From contig NZ_JAJFOW010000018.1 of NCBI RefSeq assembly GCF_020731285.1, forward strand, positions 46,801 through 110,800: DNA of 64,000 bases, written 5' to 3'. Below are positions 41,768-50,466 of this stretch, piece by piece; positions within the stretch are counted from its first letter, which is position 1, and every line of letters starts with the position of its first letter. The DNA comes from Cohnella baijiui. GTDB taxonomy: Bacteria; Bacillota; Bacilli; Paenibacillales; Paenibacillaceae. Both the position numbers and the translations under genes were made by a program. Below the pieces are notes generated by a model. It was not told the DNA's origin. It saw nothing but the letters and a program-made list of their open reading frames with translations, and made no database searches.

Positions 41768-42844
41768 ATGGCTTCAACCAATAAAATCCGCATCGGTCTC
41801 ATCGGCGCGGGCAACATCGGCAACGTGCATCTTCAGGAATTCGGCAAGCTGGCCGGCGAATGCGAAATCGTCGCCATCACGGATGCTTATTTGCCGCTGG
41901 CGGAGCAGCGCGCGCAGCAGTACGGCATCGAGACCGTGTCGCCTTCACCGGAAGCGCTGATCGCGCGTCGGGACGTCGATGCTGTCATCGTGGCCGTGCC
42001 TAACCAAAGCCACGCGCCGCTGACGATCAGCGCGCTCGAGAACGGCAAGCACGTCCTGGTCGAAAAGCCGATGGGCCTCGACGCGGCCGCGGCCAAGGAC
42101 ATCGTGCGGGCGCAGCGGCGCTATGGCAAGACGGTCATGGTGGCGCATCAGATGCGCTGGGAGTGGCTCCCGCTGCATGTGAAGGCGCAGATCGAGCGGG
42201 GCGAGCTGGGCCGCATTTATACCGCCAAGACGGGCTGGTACCGCCGCAAGGGCATCCCGGGCTGGGGTACTTGGTTCACCCGCCACGATCAGGCGGGTGG
42301 CGGCCCGCTGATCGACATCGGCGTCCACATGCTCGATCTGGCGTTTTTCCTGATGGGCGAGCCGAAGCCCGTTTCCGTGTACGGCTCGACGTATGCCGAA
42401 TTCGGCCCGCGCCGCAAGGGGATCGGCACGTGGGGCAAGCCGGACTGGAACGGCGTCTACGATGTGGAGGACCTGGCGACCGCGATCATCAAGATGGAGG
42501 ACGGTTCGTCGCTGACGCTCGAGGTCAGCTGGGCGGTCCATATGAATACCGACAGCAGCCCGTTCGTGCACCTGATGGGCAGCGAAGGCGGGGCGTTCCT
42601 GCGCGGCGGGGATGGCAAATTCCTGACCGAGCGATTCGACCAGACGGTCGACGTGCCGCTGGCGACGCCGGAAGACGACGAAGGCGGGCGGGTCCGTCTC
42701 AGCCGCCACTTCCTCGAATGCATCCGCGAAGGCAAGACGCCTTGGACGTCCGCGGAAACGGGGCTGCGCAGCAATCTCATCATCGACGCGATCTACGAGT
42801 CGTCCCGTACGGGCGGCGAAGTGAAGCTGGACTGGAGCTTGTAA
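41768..42844 (+). CDS. Gfo/Idh/MocA-family oxidoreductase
   Basis: 358 residues. The N-terminal Rossmann domain is RIGLIGAGNIGNVHLQEF, then VDAVIVAVPNQSHAP. The family motif is ENGKHVLVEKPMGLD with catalytic-site Lys at about 97. The C-terminal half has GGGPLIDIGVHMLDLAFFLM with the conserved Asp-x-x-x-His. Members oxidise or reduce sugars and inositols with NAD(P). The substrate is not evident. ATG 41768 has GGGGG eight bases before it. Confidence 0.9.
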   Translation: MASTNKIRIGLIGAGNIGNVHLQEFGKLAGECEIVAITDAYLPLAEQRAQQYGIETVSPSPEALIARRDVDAVIVAVPNQSHAPLTISALENGKHVLVEKPMGLDAAAAKDIVRAQRRYGKTVMVAHQMRWEWLPLHVKAQIERGELGRIYTAKTGWYRRKGIPGWGTWFTRHDQAGGGPLIDIGVHMLDLAFFLMGEPKPVSVYGSTYAEFGPRRKGIGTWGKPDWNGVYDVEDLATAIIKMEDGSSLTLEVSWAVHMNTDSSPFVHLMGSEGGAFLRGGDGKFLTERFDQTVDVPLATPEDDEGGRVRLSRHFLECIREGKTPWTSAETGLRSNLIIDAIYESSRTGGEVKLDWSL

Positions 42845-42863
42845 GCAATCGGGCGTTACAACC

Positions 42864-42902
42864 AAACCCATCCTTGCCGCGGAGCGCGACGGGATGGGTT
42901 TT
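42864..42902. terminator. Terminator between Gfo/Idh gene and opposing small gene
   Basis: AAACCCATCC (42864-42873) pairs with GGATGGGTTTT (42892-42902); T-run on the plus strand and A-run on the left, so it may serve both convergent genes. Confidence 0.8.
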
Positions 42903-42913
42903 GCTGTGTCGTT

Positions 42914-43186
42914 TTACATCGTAAAAAGAACGTGATGAATCGCAATATGATTCGAATACCACAGCGCGACGAAGGTCGATGCGAGATAGATCAGGACGAA
43001 CAATCGCGACTTCGGTTTTTTCGCCAACCATTTGACGATGAGGATGCTCGTACCTGCAAGCAAAGCAAGAAAGAGAATCAGCCATACGGTTTCCATTGGA
43101 TGCCCGAAGAATCGGATCAGGATTCGGCTTGCAAAAACGAATAGTTCGAAGAGCAGGATGAATGTTCCGAATAAAAGAGGTCTCAA
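42914..43186 (-). CDS. Small membrane protein, unknown
   Basis: About 90 residues with three predicted membrane helices: LLFGTFILLFELFVFASRIL, ETVWLILFLALLAGTSILIV and LFVLIYLASTFVALWY. A basic loop KWLAKKPKSR separates the last two. I do not recognise a family. TTG 43186 is preferred because GGGAGG lies six bases upstream; an in-frame ATG at 43204 would put that site inside the gene. Confidence 0.6.
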   Translation of the reverse strand: MRPLLFGTFILLFELFVFASRILIRFFGHPMETVWLILFLALLAGTSILIVKWLAKKPKSRLFVLIYLASTFVALWYSNHIAIHHVLFTM

Positions 43187-43294
43187 TGGATGCCTCCCAG
43201 CCATAAAGGCTCAAAATGATGGACTATGGATAATGTAAGCCCTTTTCCTATAGGAATCCATCCGTTCGGGCACCCGAGCCGCAACTCGGCGGAT

Positions 43295-43317
43295 TTTTGC
43301 GTCGATCCGACGCAAAA
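43295..43317. other. Perfect dyad upstream of the diguanylate cyclase gene
   Basis: TTTTGCGTCG-ATC-CGACGCAAAA. On either strand it ends in A/T runs. A smaller stem CCGAG/CTCGG precedes it. It may be a bidirectional terminator or an operator for the diguanylate cyclase gene 105 bp away. Confidence 0.5.
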
Positions 43318-43421
43318 GTCTGTCGAAGGGCGATCGGGATATGATAGAATAAGAATTTGTGATAACGAAAAAGGGCGAAACTTGGAGATAAAGGCGTCCA
43401 GCGAAATCGGGGGATCGGGTC

Positions 43422-45020
43422 ATGGGCAAGCGCAGCGCGGATAAAAAAGGCATCAAGCTATCGGTCATCATCTCTGCCGTCGTGTTCTTGTCGATCGCGA
43501 TCACCTATGCGCTGAATACGGTCGTCGGCTACGAGACGCAAAAGCGCTCCCTGTCCAACAACACGCTCGAGCTGAACCAGATCACGGCCAACGAGCTGAG
43601 CCGGACGACGCAGACGATCGTCTTGTCCATGAAGGAGACGATGAAGACCGCCGCGGACTACTTTTCCGTGCCGCGAAACCGCCTCGAGGACGTGCAGGGT
43701 CAATTGGACTTTTTGCGGAATAGCGTACCCTACTTCAACTCGGTCGTGCTGGTGGACAATACCGGCCTGGTCGTTTCCACCTCTCCGGAGACGCTGAGCC
43801 TGGTCGGCCAGAAGCTGAAGTCCGATCAGGCCCAGCAGGCGCTCAAGCTGCGCAAGCCGCTCATCTCGGCGCCGTACCAGGCGATCACCAAACGGTTGAT
43901 CGTCCTGGTCAGCTACCCGATCTTCGGCAAGGACGGCACTTATGTAGGCTTCATCGGCGGGTCGATCTACCTGCAGGAGCCAAATGTATTTCAAAAAGTG
44001 TTGGGCGAGCAATCCCGGAACAAAAACGGGTCTTACTATTACGTCGTCGACGCTTCGGGCAATCTGATCTATCATCCGGACTTGACCCGCGTCGGCGAAC
44101 GGCCGACGAGCAATCCGGTCGTGCAGGAGATCATCGCGGGCAAGGGCGGGCAAATGCAGGTGACGAATACGAAGGGGATCCGCTATTTGGCCGGCTATTC
44201 CATCGTTCCCGCCGTCGGTTGGGGGATCGTCTCGCAGACGCCGCTCGCCAACGTGTCCACCAGCGTGAGCGAGATCGCAGCCCGCATGGCCGTCATTTCC
44301 ATCCCGATCCTCATCCTGATCCTGCTCATTGTCGTGTGGCTGTCCCATCGGCTGGCCCTGCCTCTAAACCGGCTCGCGCACGTGGCATCCGTCTTTAATC
44401 GGGGGGAAGCCGTCACGGTTCAGATCCCGCAGGCCAAGCATTGGACCTACGAGGCCAACGAGCTGTACAAGGCGGTGTCCGAGGCGTTCCGCATGATGGG
44501 CACGCGGGCGGACGAGCTAACGGATCAAGCCCATACGGACCCGCTGACGGGGCTGGCGAACCGCCGCTTCCTCGACACCGTCGTTGCTCACTGGGTGGAG
44601 CAGAAAACGCCTTTCGCGATCGTGATGCTCGATTTGGACCGCTTCAAGTCGATCAACGATACGTTCGGACACCAGCAGGGGGACGAGGTGCTTCGCTTTC
44701 TGGCGGAGCGAATCCGCGGCGAGAAGCGAGATATCGACTACGGCTGCCGGTACGGGGGAGAGGAATTCACCCTGCTGCTCCCCTACGCGGACAAGGAGAT
44801 CGCCTTCCTGATCGCGGAGCGCATCCGTCTCCGCATGGCCGAGGAGGACAGCCCGATCGGGCGTCCGGTCACGCTGTCGCTCGGCATCTCCTCGTATCCG
44901 CACGACGCGAACGATGCGGCGTCGCTGTTCAAGCAAGCCGACGACGCGCTCTACGAAGCCAAGGAAACCGGCCGCAACCGCACGGTCGTTTATCGGCCGG
45001 ATCGCCGCCAGCGCGATTAA
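43422..45020 (+). CDS. dCache-HAMP-GGDEF diguanylate cyclase
   Basis: 532 residues. Membrane helix 1 is at about 12-30, an extracellular dCache-type sensor at about 35-285 (YFNSVVLVDNTGLVVSTSPE, VGFIGGSIYLQEPNVF), helix 2 at about 288-308 (VISIPILILILLIVVWL), a HAMP-like linker to about 360, then GGDEF from 370. The active loop is GGEEF near 445, a fully active variant. An inhibitory I-site R-D-I-D lies exactly five residues upstream. It makes c-di-GMP in response to an outside ligand and should be feedback-inhibited. A strong terminator follows. Confidence 0.93.
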   Translation: MGKRSADKKGIKLSVIISAVVFLSIAITYALNTVVGYETQKRSLSNNTLELNQITANELSRTTQTIVLSMKETMKTAADYFSVPRNRLEDVQGQLDFLRNSVPYFNSVVLVDNTGLVVSTSPETLSLVGQKLKSDQAQQALKLRKPLISAPYQAITKRLIVLVSYPIFGKDGTYVGFIGGSIYLQEPNVFQKVLGEQSRNKNGSYYYVVDASGNLIYHPDLTRVGERPTSNPVVQEIIAGKGGQMQVTNTKGIRYLAGYSIVPAVGWGIVSQTPLANVSTSVSEIAARMAVISIPILILILLIVVWLSHRLALPLNRLAHVASVFNRGEAVTVQIPQAKHWTYEANELYKAVSEAFRMMGTRADELTDQAHTDPLTGLANRRFLDTVVAHWVEQKTPFAIVMLDLDRFKSINDTFGHQQGDEVLRFLAERIRGEKRDIDYGCRYGGEEFTLLLPYADKEIAFLIAERIRLRMAEEDSPIGRPVTLSLGISSYPHDANDAASLFKQADDALYEAKETGRNRTVVYRPDRRQRD

Positions 45021-45038
45021 CCGGCCCCTACGCAAGCA

Positions 45039-45073
45039 AGGTCTGCAGGAGGAATCCCTGCAGACCTTTTTTG
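45039..45073. terminator. Terminator after diguanylate cyclase gene
   Basis: AAGGTCTGCAGG / CCTGCAGACCTT stem with a seven-base loop and six T residues. Confidence 0.9.
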
Positions 45074-45123
45074 ATGCGGCAGGGAGCGCGCACCGGGCCG
45101 CTCTCGGGAGGCTCCCGGGACGG

Positions 45124-46245
45124 TCAGAGCAATGTCCGATGGAGCCCGAGCGCCTCTCCGAACCGATCGGCGACATACGGCCAGTTGACGACGTTCCACC
45201 ACGCTTTGACGTAGTTCCCGCGGTTGTTCTGATGCTTGAGATAATAGGCATGCTCCCATACGTCGAGGGGCAGCAGCGGGATAACGTCCCACTGCGATCC
45301 GTTCTGATGCTTCTCCGCGGTCAAAATTTCGAGGCGCCGGGGCTGCGGACTCCAAACGAGGATCGCCCAGCCGCCGCCTTCGACCTTGCCCGCCGCTTCG
45401 GAGAACTGTTTGTGGAAGGCGTCGAAGCTGCCGAAATCTTTGGCGATCTGGTCCGCCAGCAGGCCGGAGGGTTTGCCCTGGCCCTGCGGGGTCATCGCCT
45501 CCCAGAAAATCGAATGAAGGTAGTGGCCGGCCCCGTTAAACGAAAGCTCCCGCTCCCAGTGCTTCGCGAGATCGAAATCGCCGGTGCGTCTCGCGTCGGC
45601 GAGCTTCAGCTCGGCTTTGTTCAGTCCGTCGACATAGCTCTGATGGTGCTTGTCGTGATGGATGCGCATCGTCTGGGCGTCGATATGGGGCTCGAGCGCA
45701 TCGTACGCATAAGGCAGCGGCGGCAGGCGATGGCCGCCGATCGGCACCGATTGTCCCGAAGGGGGACGTGTCCCGGCCGAGGCGAAGGTCCCATCCTCGG
45801 CCGCGGGGCCGCGTATGAGGCCGTCGGCAGGCCGGGGGCCGCCATAGCCCCCGGTGCTGTCGTCCTCCGCATCTTGGGAGGCGCGAGGGTCTTGCTGCAA
45901 ATCGGGCAGCGTCACGTCGATGCCAAGCGTCCGTATGGCCGCGCTGTCGGCCTGCAGGAGCTGCAGCTGACGGGACAGCTCCCGCGTCTGGTAGACCGAC
46001 TCGTTCAGCAGGCCGCGCAGCTCGGCGTCGCGGATCGGAGGCGCCGCGTAGGGCGGCTCCAGCCGCGCTTGTTCCAGCGCCGTTCGGGCGGCCGAAACCG
46101 TGCCGTTCAGCACGCTTTCCCATTGTTCCAGCAAACGTGCAAAAGGCGGCTCCAGCTCCGTCAGATGACGACGAAGCCGAGCCGCGTGACGGAGCTCCTG
46201 GGTTTTGCTCGAGATCACTTCATCCAGCAGCCGGGCGGGCAGCAT
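45124..46245 (-). CDS. Superoxide dismutase with long N-terminal extension (SodF-like)
   Basis: About 373 residues. Residues about 170-373 are a complete Fe/Mn superoxide dismutase: LPPLPYAYDALEPHIDAQTM, MRIHHDKHHQSYVDG, SFNGAGHYLHSIFWEAM and DVWEHAYYLKHQNNRGNYV hold the metal ligands. Residues 1-110 are helical and charged (DEVISSKTQELRHAARLRRH, then LEPPFARLLEQWESVL), and a Gly/Pro/Asp-rich linker joins the two parts. There is no signal peptide. AAGGAGGAGG seven bases upstream decides ATG 46245. A shorter sodA lies at 28498. The extension's role is unknown; a spore or membrane-associated location would be an inference. Confidence 0.88.
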   Translation of the reverse strand: MLPARLLDEVISSKTQELRHAARLRRHLTELEPPFARLLEQWESVLNGTVSAARTALEQARLEPPYAAPPIRDAELRGLLNESVYQTRELSRQLQLLQADSAAIRTLGIDVTLPDLQQDPRASQDAEDDSTGGYGGPRPADGLIRGPAAEDGTFASAGTRPPSGQSVPIGGHRLPPLPYAYDALEPHIDAQTMRIHHDKHHQSYVDGLNKAELKLADARRTGDFDLAKHWERELSFNGAGHYLHSIFWEAMTPQGQGKPSGLLADQIAKDFGSFDAFHKQFSEAAGKVEGGGWAILVWSPQPRRLEILTAEKHQNGSQWDVIPLLPLDVWEHAYYLKHQNNRGNYVKAWWNVVNWPYVADRFGEALGLHRTLL

Positions 46246-46385
46246 CGGGCAACCTCCTCCTTGCGCCGCATGTTCACGGACGCGCATCGCTTCGTACTCA
46301 GCGTATGAGCGGGAGAGGTTGGCCTATGCGTCCGTTTGGCGAGAGGGCGCCGGCAGACGAATCGCCGACAGATGCTGCGTGCGGT

Positions 46386-47426
46386 TCAAACCGAAAGGGT
46401 GCCGCGCTTCTCGGCGAGACGGACGGCCTTGGCGGCGTCGACCCCTTGCAGGAAGGCGGTCGCCCGCGCGACGTACTCCTGCGGATGCGTGCGAAAGATC
46501 ATTTCGTGGATGGCGTGCGGCACGATCCAGAGCTGGGAAGCGGGATTGCGCTGCGACGACGCGATCCGTTCGGAAATATCGTAAGGCGCCTTGGCGTCCG
46601 CGGTGCCGTGGATGAGCAGCAGCGGAAAGTCGTAGGACGTCGATTCGACTTCTTTCGCCGGAATTTGATCCAGATAGGTGCCGCTCCACAGCGGCAGGAA
46701 AAGCCGGATCAAATCAACCGAGACGATTTGGGGTAATACCTTAAAGGGCTTCAGATTATGCGCGAGCGTGGCGGTGCTGGGGACGAACGTGCTGTCGAGG
46801 ATCATGCCGTCGATCAGTCCGGTGTGGAGCGCCGCCTGAAGCGCGGTGCCCGCGCCCATCGAGAATCCCCAGACGACGAGCTCGTCGGTGCCGCGCTCGC
46901 GGGCGTACTGCAGCGCCCCGATCAGCTGCTGGGACTCCAGGCGTCCGCCGGTCGCGGGCGTCCGGTGAACCGGGTCGGCGTAACCGTAGTCGAACATGAG
47001 CACATTGTAGCGCAGGCCGTGGAGCATATCCGCCAGGTCGTACATCGGGACCCAGTATTCCTCGCGGTTCGCCCCGAAGCCATGGCTGAGGACAACTGTG
47101 CGAGTGCTGTCGCCGGCCGGAATCCACCAGCCGTGCGTCTCGCGGGCGCCGTCGGCGCTCGGGAACGTGACATCTGCGTAGGCGAGATTCTTGGCGGTCA
47201 TCGGATTGCTGTTCAGCGCCGCGACGGGGGGATGGGCGAGCAGCCAAGCGATATATCCGTTAAAAGCAAAAATGAGCAAGATAACAGCGCAAGCGACGGA
47301 GATGGCGGTGACGGCGAATGCGCGGGCGATCCGTTGGCGAAGCGGCGCGCGAGGAGCTTCGTCGATCGCGGGAAGCGAACCGGTTCCCCAGGACAAAGGA
47401 GTAGGTGTCAGTACGGTTGTGCTCAT
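46386..47426 (-). CDS. Membrane-anchored alpha/beta hydrolase
   Basis: 346 residues. A membrane helix at about 37-60 (AFAVTAISVACAVILLIFAF) anchors the enzyme, with the catalytic domain probably outside. The oxyanion segment is TVVLSHGFGANRE. The nucleophile elbow is WGFSMGAGTALQ (G-x-S-x-G). The acid is in LIHGTADAKAPYD and the His in VPHAIHEMIF. It resembles YqkD/BAAT-type esterases of bacilli; the substrate is unknown. AGGAGG precedes ATG 47426. A cre-like TGTAAGCGCTTGTA (47444-47457) lies just before the ribosome site. Confidence 0.87.
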   Translation of the reverse strand: MSTTVLTPTPLSWGTGSLPAIDEAPRAPLRQRIARAFAVTAISVACAVILLIFAFNGYIAWLLAHPPVAALNSNPMTAKNLAYADVTFPSADGARETHGWWIPAGDSTRTVVLSHGFGANREEYWVPMYDLADMLHGLRYNVLMFDYGYADPVHRTPATGGRLESQQLIGALQYARERGTDELVVWGFSMGAGTALQAALHTGLIDGMILDSTFVPSTATLAHNLKPFKVLPQIVSVDLIRLFLPLWSGTYLDQIPAKEVESTSYDFPLLLIHGTADAKAPYDISERIASSQRNPASQLWIVPHAIHEMIFRTHPQEYVARATAFLQGVDAAKAVRLAEKRGTLSV

Positions 47427-47560
47427 CGGGTTCGCCTCCTGCCTGTAAGCGCTTGTAGTTATCAGATAATTTTAATGTAGGGCTTTGCGACTAGGGCGTC
47501 AACGCACATTGTCGATTTGTAAGAGCGGCGTAATCGAACTGTAATACTAGACTTCCTGCA

Positions 47561-47618
47561 TTTACTAGGCTGGGAGGATGCGTTATACTAGGTGTAATTG
47601 GGTTTCATACCGTGAAAC
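47561..47618 (+). promoter_or_regulatory. IclR-gene promoter with GTTTCA-N5-TGAAAC operator
   Basis: TTTACT (47561-47566), a 17-bp spacer and TATACT (47584-47589). The 17-bp dyad GTTTCA-N5-TGAAAC (47602-47618) begins about six bases after the expected transcription start. The same dyad, in the same place relative to the start, lies downstream of the acnA promoter (53248-53264). Confidence 0.7.
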
Positions 47619-47641
47619 GGATAGGTCGGGAGGGACTTTGG

Positions 47642-48385
47642 TTGGAGGAGGAGAAACGAACCGTCCGCGCGGTCGAGCGGGCGCTCGATATTCTGCTTGT
47701 TTTCACGGCTGGAGGCGAGTGGGGGCTCTCGGAGATCGCCGCGCGCTGCGGCCTGCACAAGAGCACCGTGCATCGCCTCCTCGCGACGCTGGAGGAGAAG
47801 GGCTTCGTCGTGCGCGACGAGGCGACGGAGAAATACAGGCTCGGGCTGCGGATTCTGGAGCTGTCCGCGCACTTCGCGACGTCGGACGACCCGACGGTCG
47901 TGCTGATCGGAGAAATGGTGAGGCTGCGAGACCAGCTCGGAGAGACGATCAGCCTCTATGTCCGGGATCGGATGGAGCGGGTGCGCATCCAGGCGGTCCA
48001 GAGCGAGCAGGCGATCCGCCGGGTCGCCCCGGTTGGCGTCCGGCTGCCGCTCTCGGTCGGCGCGTCGAGCAAGGTGCTGCTCGCGTTCGCCGAGCCGGGC
48101 GTGAGGGAGGCGCTGCTCGAGGACCCGGCCTGGCCGGCGGGGCTGCGCGGGCCTTCGTACACGCGGCAGCTGGACGAGATCGTGCAGGCCGGGTACGCGA
48201 CCAGCTTCGAAGAGCGCGAGCCGGGCGCGGCGGCCGTATCGGCCCCGATCTTCAACCGCGCGGGCAAGCTCGTGGCCGCGCTGGCCGTCTCGGGGCCGTC
48301 GAACCGGCTGACGCCGGACGTCATGCTCGAGCGCGCTCCGGCCATCATCGGCGCCGCCAAGCGCATGGGCGCGCTGCTGGGCTGA
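47642..48385 (+). CDS. IclR-family transcriptional regulator
   Basis: About 247 residues. The N-terminal winged helix reads RTVRAVERALDILLVFTAGG, then LSEIAARCGLHKSTVHRLLA. The C-terminal IclR effector domain (about 85-245) carries YVRDRMERVRIQAVQ, RLPLSVGASSKVLLAF and GYATSFEEREPGAAAVSAPI. TTG 47642 is chosen since GGGAGGG (47628-47634) is seven bases upstream. A GTG at 47612 is in frame, but it overlaps the operator-like dyad. It probably regulates itself and perhaps acnA through the shared dyad. Confidence 0.88.
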   Translation: MEEEKRTVRAVERALDILLVFTAGGEWGLSEIAARCGLHKSTVHRLLATLEEKGFVVRDEATEKYRLGLRILELSAHFATSDDPTVVLIGEMVRLRDQLGETISLYVRDRMERVRIQAVQSEQAIRRVAPVGVRLPLSVGASSKVLLAFAEPGVREALLEDPAWPAGLRGPSYTRQLDEIVQAGYATSFEEREPGAAAVSAPIFNRAGKLVAALAVSGPSNRLTPDVMLERAPAIIGAAKRMGALLG

Positions 48386-48428
48386 TCGTCCGCCCCGGAT
48401 GCGGGGCGGGCGGATGATAGGGTAAAAC

Positions 48429-48456
48429 AAGAAGGGAGCCTGAGGGCTCCCTTCTT
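48429..48456 (+). terminator. Terminator after IclR gene
   Basis: 12-bp stem AAGAAGGGAGCC / GGCTCCCTTCTT with a very short loop; little T beyond the stem. Confidence 0.75.
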
Positions 48457-48680
48457 GGCGTTTGGTCGGAATTTTGCAGTCGATTGATAAGAGACTTACG
48501 CGGCAAAAATCCGTGTTGTAGTCTCTTTAGGGTCCGGAATAGGGGAAACCATCGAGATGAACGTAGAAGCGCGGAAAAAAGGGGGTTCTTTGCCATCGCG
48601 ATTGTCGCGATCCTGCATACCTCGTTCACCGTTTTGTTCCCATTCCCATTCTCATTCTCAGTCTCGTGCAATGTCTCGTT

Positions 48681-48864
48681 TAGTTGCATTTGTACATCTA
48701 TTTTCGCGTTTGAGCTGCTTGAAAACGAAATTAACGGTATCCATACAACTATTTCAGGTGAATTTTCGGAAAAACATCAGTTTTCCAGGATTTAGATGTA
48801 TTTTTGCAAGTAAACCATGCATTTGACGGGTTTGAGGCGAAATTAGTAGCACTTTTGCAACTAA
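48681..48864. repeat. Four-box dyad element, copy B
   Basis: Boxes start at 48681, 48732, 48793 and 48844, again steps of 51, 61 and 51 bp, in the same orientation as copy A (40301). Box 1 is TAGTTGCATTTGTACATCTA and box 3 TTAGATGTATTTTTGCAAGT; both differ from copy A at only a few positions. It lies in the convergent gap 48386-49133. Just upstream, 48639-48660 is a short CCCATT/CTCATT hexamer repeat. Confidence 0.8.
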
Positions 48865-48873
48865 CCATGGGCC

Positions 48874-49012
48874 CGAGCAAGCTCGAGCAAGCTCCAGCAA
48901 ACAAAGCCCGAGCAAGCGAAGCCCGAGCAAGCTCGAGCAAGCTCCGACAAACGAAGCCCGAGCAAACGAAGCACGAGCAAACGAAGCACGAGCAAACTTA
49001 GTCCGAGCAAAC
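48874..49012. repeat. Degenerate 10/15-bp repeat with 50-bp higher order
   Basis: CGAGCAA recurs at 48874, 48884, 48894, 48909, 48924, 48934, 48944, 48959, 48974, 48989 and 49004, with a few variant bases. Steps are 10-10-15-15 twice, i.e. a 50-bp higher unit at 48874, 48924 and 48974, and then 15-bp steps. It directly follows copy B of the four-box element. Confidence 0.85.
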
Positions 49013-49133
49013 CCGTCCCTAGCAGCGAGAGCCATTCCAGCGCGCACTGACCTGGACCGAACACGCCCTGTGAGCTTTGCGGTCCCGACGTGCGGCGGCG
49101 TGCACTCTTCTGCTCTTGGCCTCTGCCCGTCCC

Positions 49134-50285
49134 TTACTTGGCTGCCGACGCTTCCGCCGTGGTCTTGGCCGCAGCGTCTTTTTTCGGCTCGAGCTTGTTC
49201 AAAAAGTCCAACGCGTCCTGCAGCGACGAGACCGGCACTAGCTTCGGCGACAGCTTCAGGTCCTGGACGGTTTTCTTCGCTTCGCTCCAGTTGCCGAAGC
49301 CTTGCAGGACCGCGTTGATCGAAGCCTCGGGATCGATCTTTTGGTTGTCGTCCCAATGCTCCGCCGCGCCCTTGGTGTACGGGACGAGGAAGTAGTCCAC
49401 CTTTTCCCGGTCGGCCGCCATCAGCTTGTACTGGATGCCGCCGATAAGGCCGACGCTCCCGTCGGCTGCAATCGTCCCCGTGCCGGCGATGCGGTAGCCT
49501 TTGGTCAGATCTTCGTTCTTGAGCTGGGCGATGATCTCCAGCGTCATCATGAGGCCCGCGGACGGGCCGCCGGTATCGTTGAAATCGAACTTCACCTTGT
49601 CGGGGGGCGTCACCTTGAGCACCGTTTGGTTGACGAAGCCGACGCCGGGCTTGCCCGTCGACATCTTGATGAGCGGCACGGTCGCTTCGAACGGCTTGCC
49701 GCCGCGGGTGCCGGCCAGCTTGACCTTGTCGCCGACTTTCTTGCCCTGGAGATAGCCGCTCAGCTCCTCGGCCTTGCCGGCTTTTTGGCCATCCACCGAA
49801 GTGATGATATCGCCTTCCTGCAGACCGTGCTTGCGCGCTTCGGTCTCCGGGAGAAATTGATACACGATGACGCCCTGCTCCTCGACCTTGATCGGCTTGT
49901 TCATGGCCGTATACGCCGCGAGCAGCGCGTTCGCCTCCGAGCTGTCCCGCATCCAGGCGAGCAGATTGCGGTAGGCCGACATATTGACCGCGCCTCCGGT
50001 GGCCTTCTCCTCGGTCTGGATGTCCATCCGGGGATTCAGCCAGGCGTAGGCGAGGGAAAACAGGTTCGGCTTCGAATAGGTCGAAACGGTCGTGAACAGC
50101 AAGGAGCCCTTCTCCTGCAGTTTGGAGTCCGTTTCCACGCGCGGATGCACGGGTTCGGCCGATCCCGGACCATAGAGCACATAAGGCCAAGACCAATAGT
50201 TCGCCGTGACCAGGATGATGGCGATCAGGCCGACGATGATTAGCGTTCGATATCGCCGCAGCCCCCGCTTTGTTTCGCTAGACAA
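49134..50285 (-). CDS. ylbL: YlbL-type PDZ/Lon-like (S16) membrane protease
   Basis: 383 residues. A single membrane helix lies at about 13-33 (TLIIVGLIAIILVTANYWSW). A PDZ domain at about 120-210 (GLQEGDIITSVDGQKAGKAE) precedes a Lon-type proteolytic domain with catalytic Ser in DTGGPSAGLMMTLEI and Lys in GLIGGIQYKLMAA. A Lys/Ala-rich tail of about 25 residues ends it. The protease domain would face outward. In Bacillus, YlbL takes part in degrading the cell-division inhibitor YneA after DNA damage. The start has a GGAGGTGAG-like site upstream. Confidence 0.92.
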   Translation of the reverse strand: MSSETKRGLRRYRTLIIVGLIAIILVTANYWSWPYVLYGPGSAEPVHPRVETDSKLQEKGSLLFTTVSTYSKPNLFSLAYAWLNPRMDIQTEEKATGGAVNMSAYRNLLAWMRDSSEANALLAAYTAMNKPIKVEEQGVIVYQFLPETEARKHGLQEGDIITSVDGQKAGKAEELSGYLQGKKVGDKVKLAGTRGGKPFEATVPLIKMSTGKPGVGFVNQTVLKVTPPDKVKFDFNDTGGPSAGLMMTLEIIAQLKNEDLTKGYRIAGTGTIAADGSVGLIGGIQYKLMAADREKVDYFLVPYTKGAAEHWDDNQKIDPEASINAVLQGFGNWSEAKKTVQDLKLSPKLVPVSSLQDALDFLNKLEPKKDAAAKTTAEASAAK

Positions 50286-50407
50286 CCGGGCTCACCTCCG
50301 TTCCCCATTATAGCTTATCTTCCCCGCGTTCCCCAAATTCCTCCTGCATGTCTTTTTCCGGTTCCGTTTGACGGTACATGCAGGCCGCTCCGCCCCGCGG
50401 ACCGGTG

Positions 50408-50443
50408 CAAAAAACCGCCGGAATCCCGAGGATTCCGGCGGTT
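50408..50443 (-). terminator. acnA terminator
   Basis: AACCGCCGGAATCC / GGATTCCGGCGGTT stem with CGA loop; on the minus strand it is followed by a T-run (50414-50409). Confidence 0.9.
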
Positions 50444-50466
50444 CGCAGGCACTAGCGAAATTCGAA

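Noticed and set aside
43255..43420. c-di-GMP riboswitch before the diguanylate cyclase gene
   Set aside because: A GACGCAAAA segment recalls the GEMM core, but the remaining conserved parts and paired helices are missing; the DNA is better described as a simple perfect dyad.
48754..49064. FARAS/LLGLR pentapeptide-like proteins on the minus strand
   Set aside because: They come from translating the 10/15-bp repeat; there is no start with a ribosome site, and the frames run out of ylbL by chance.
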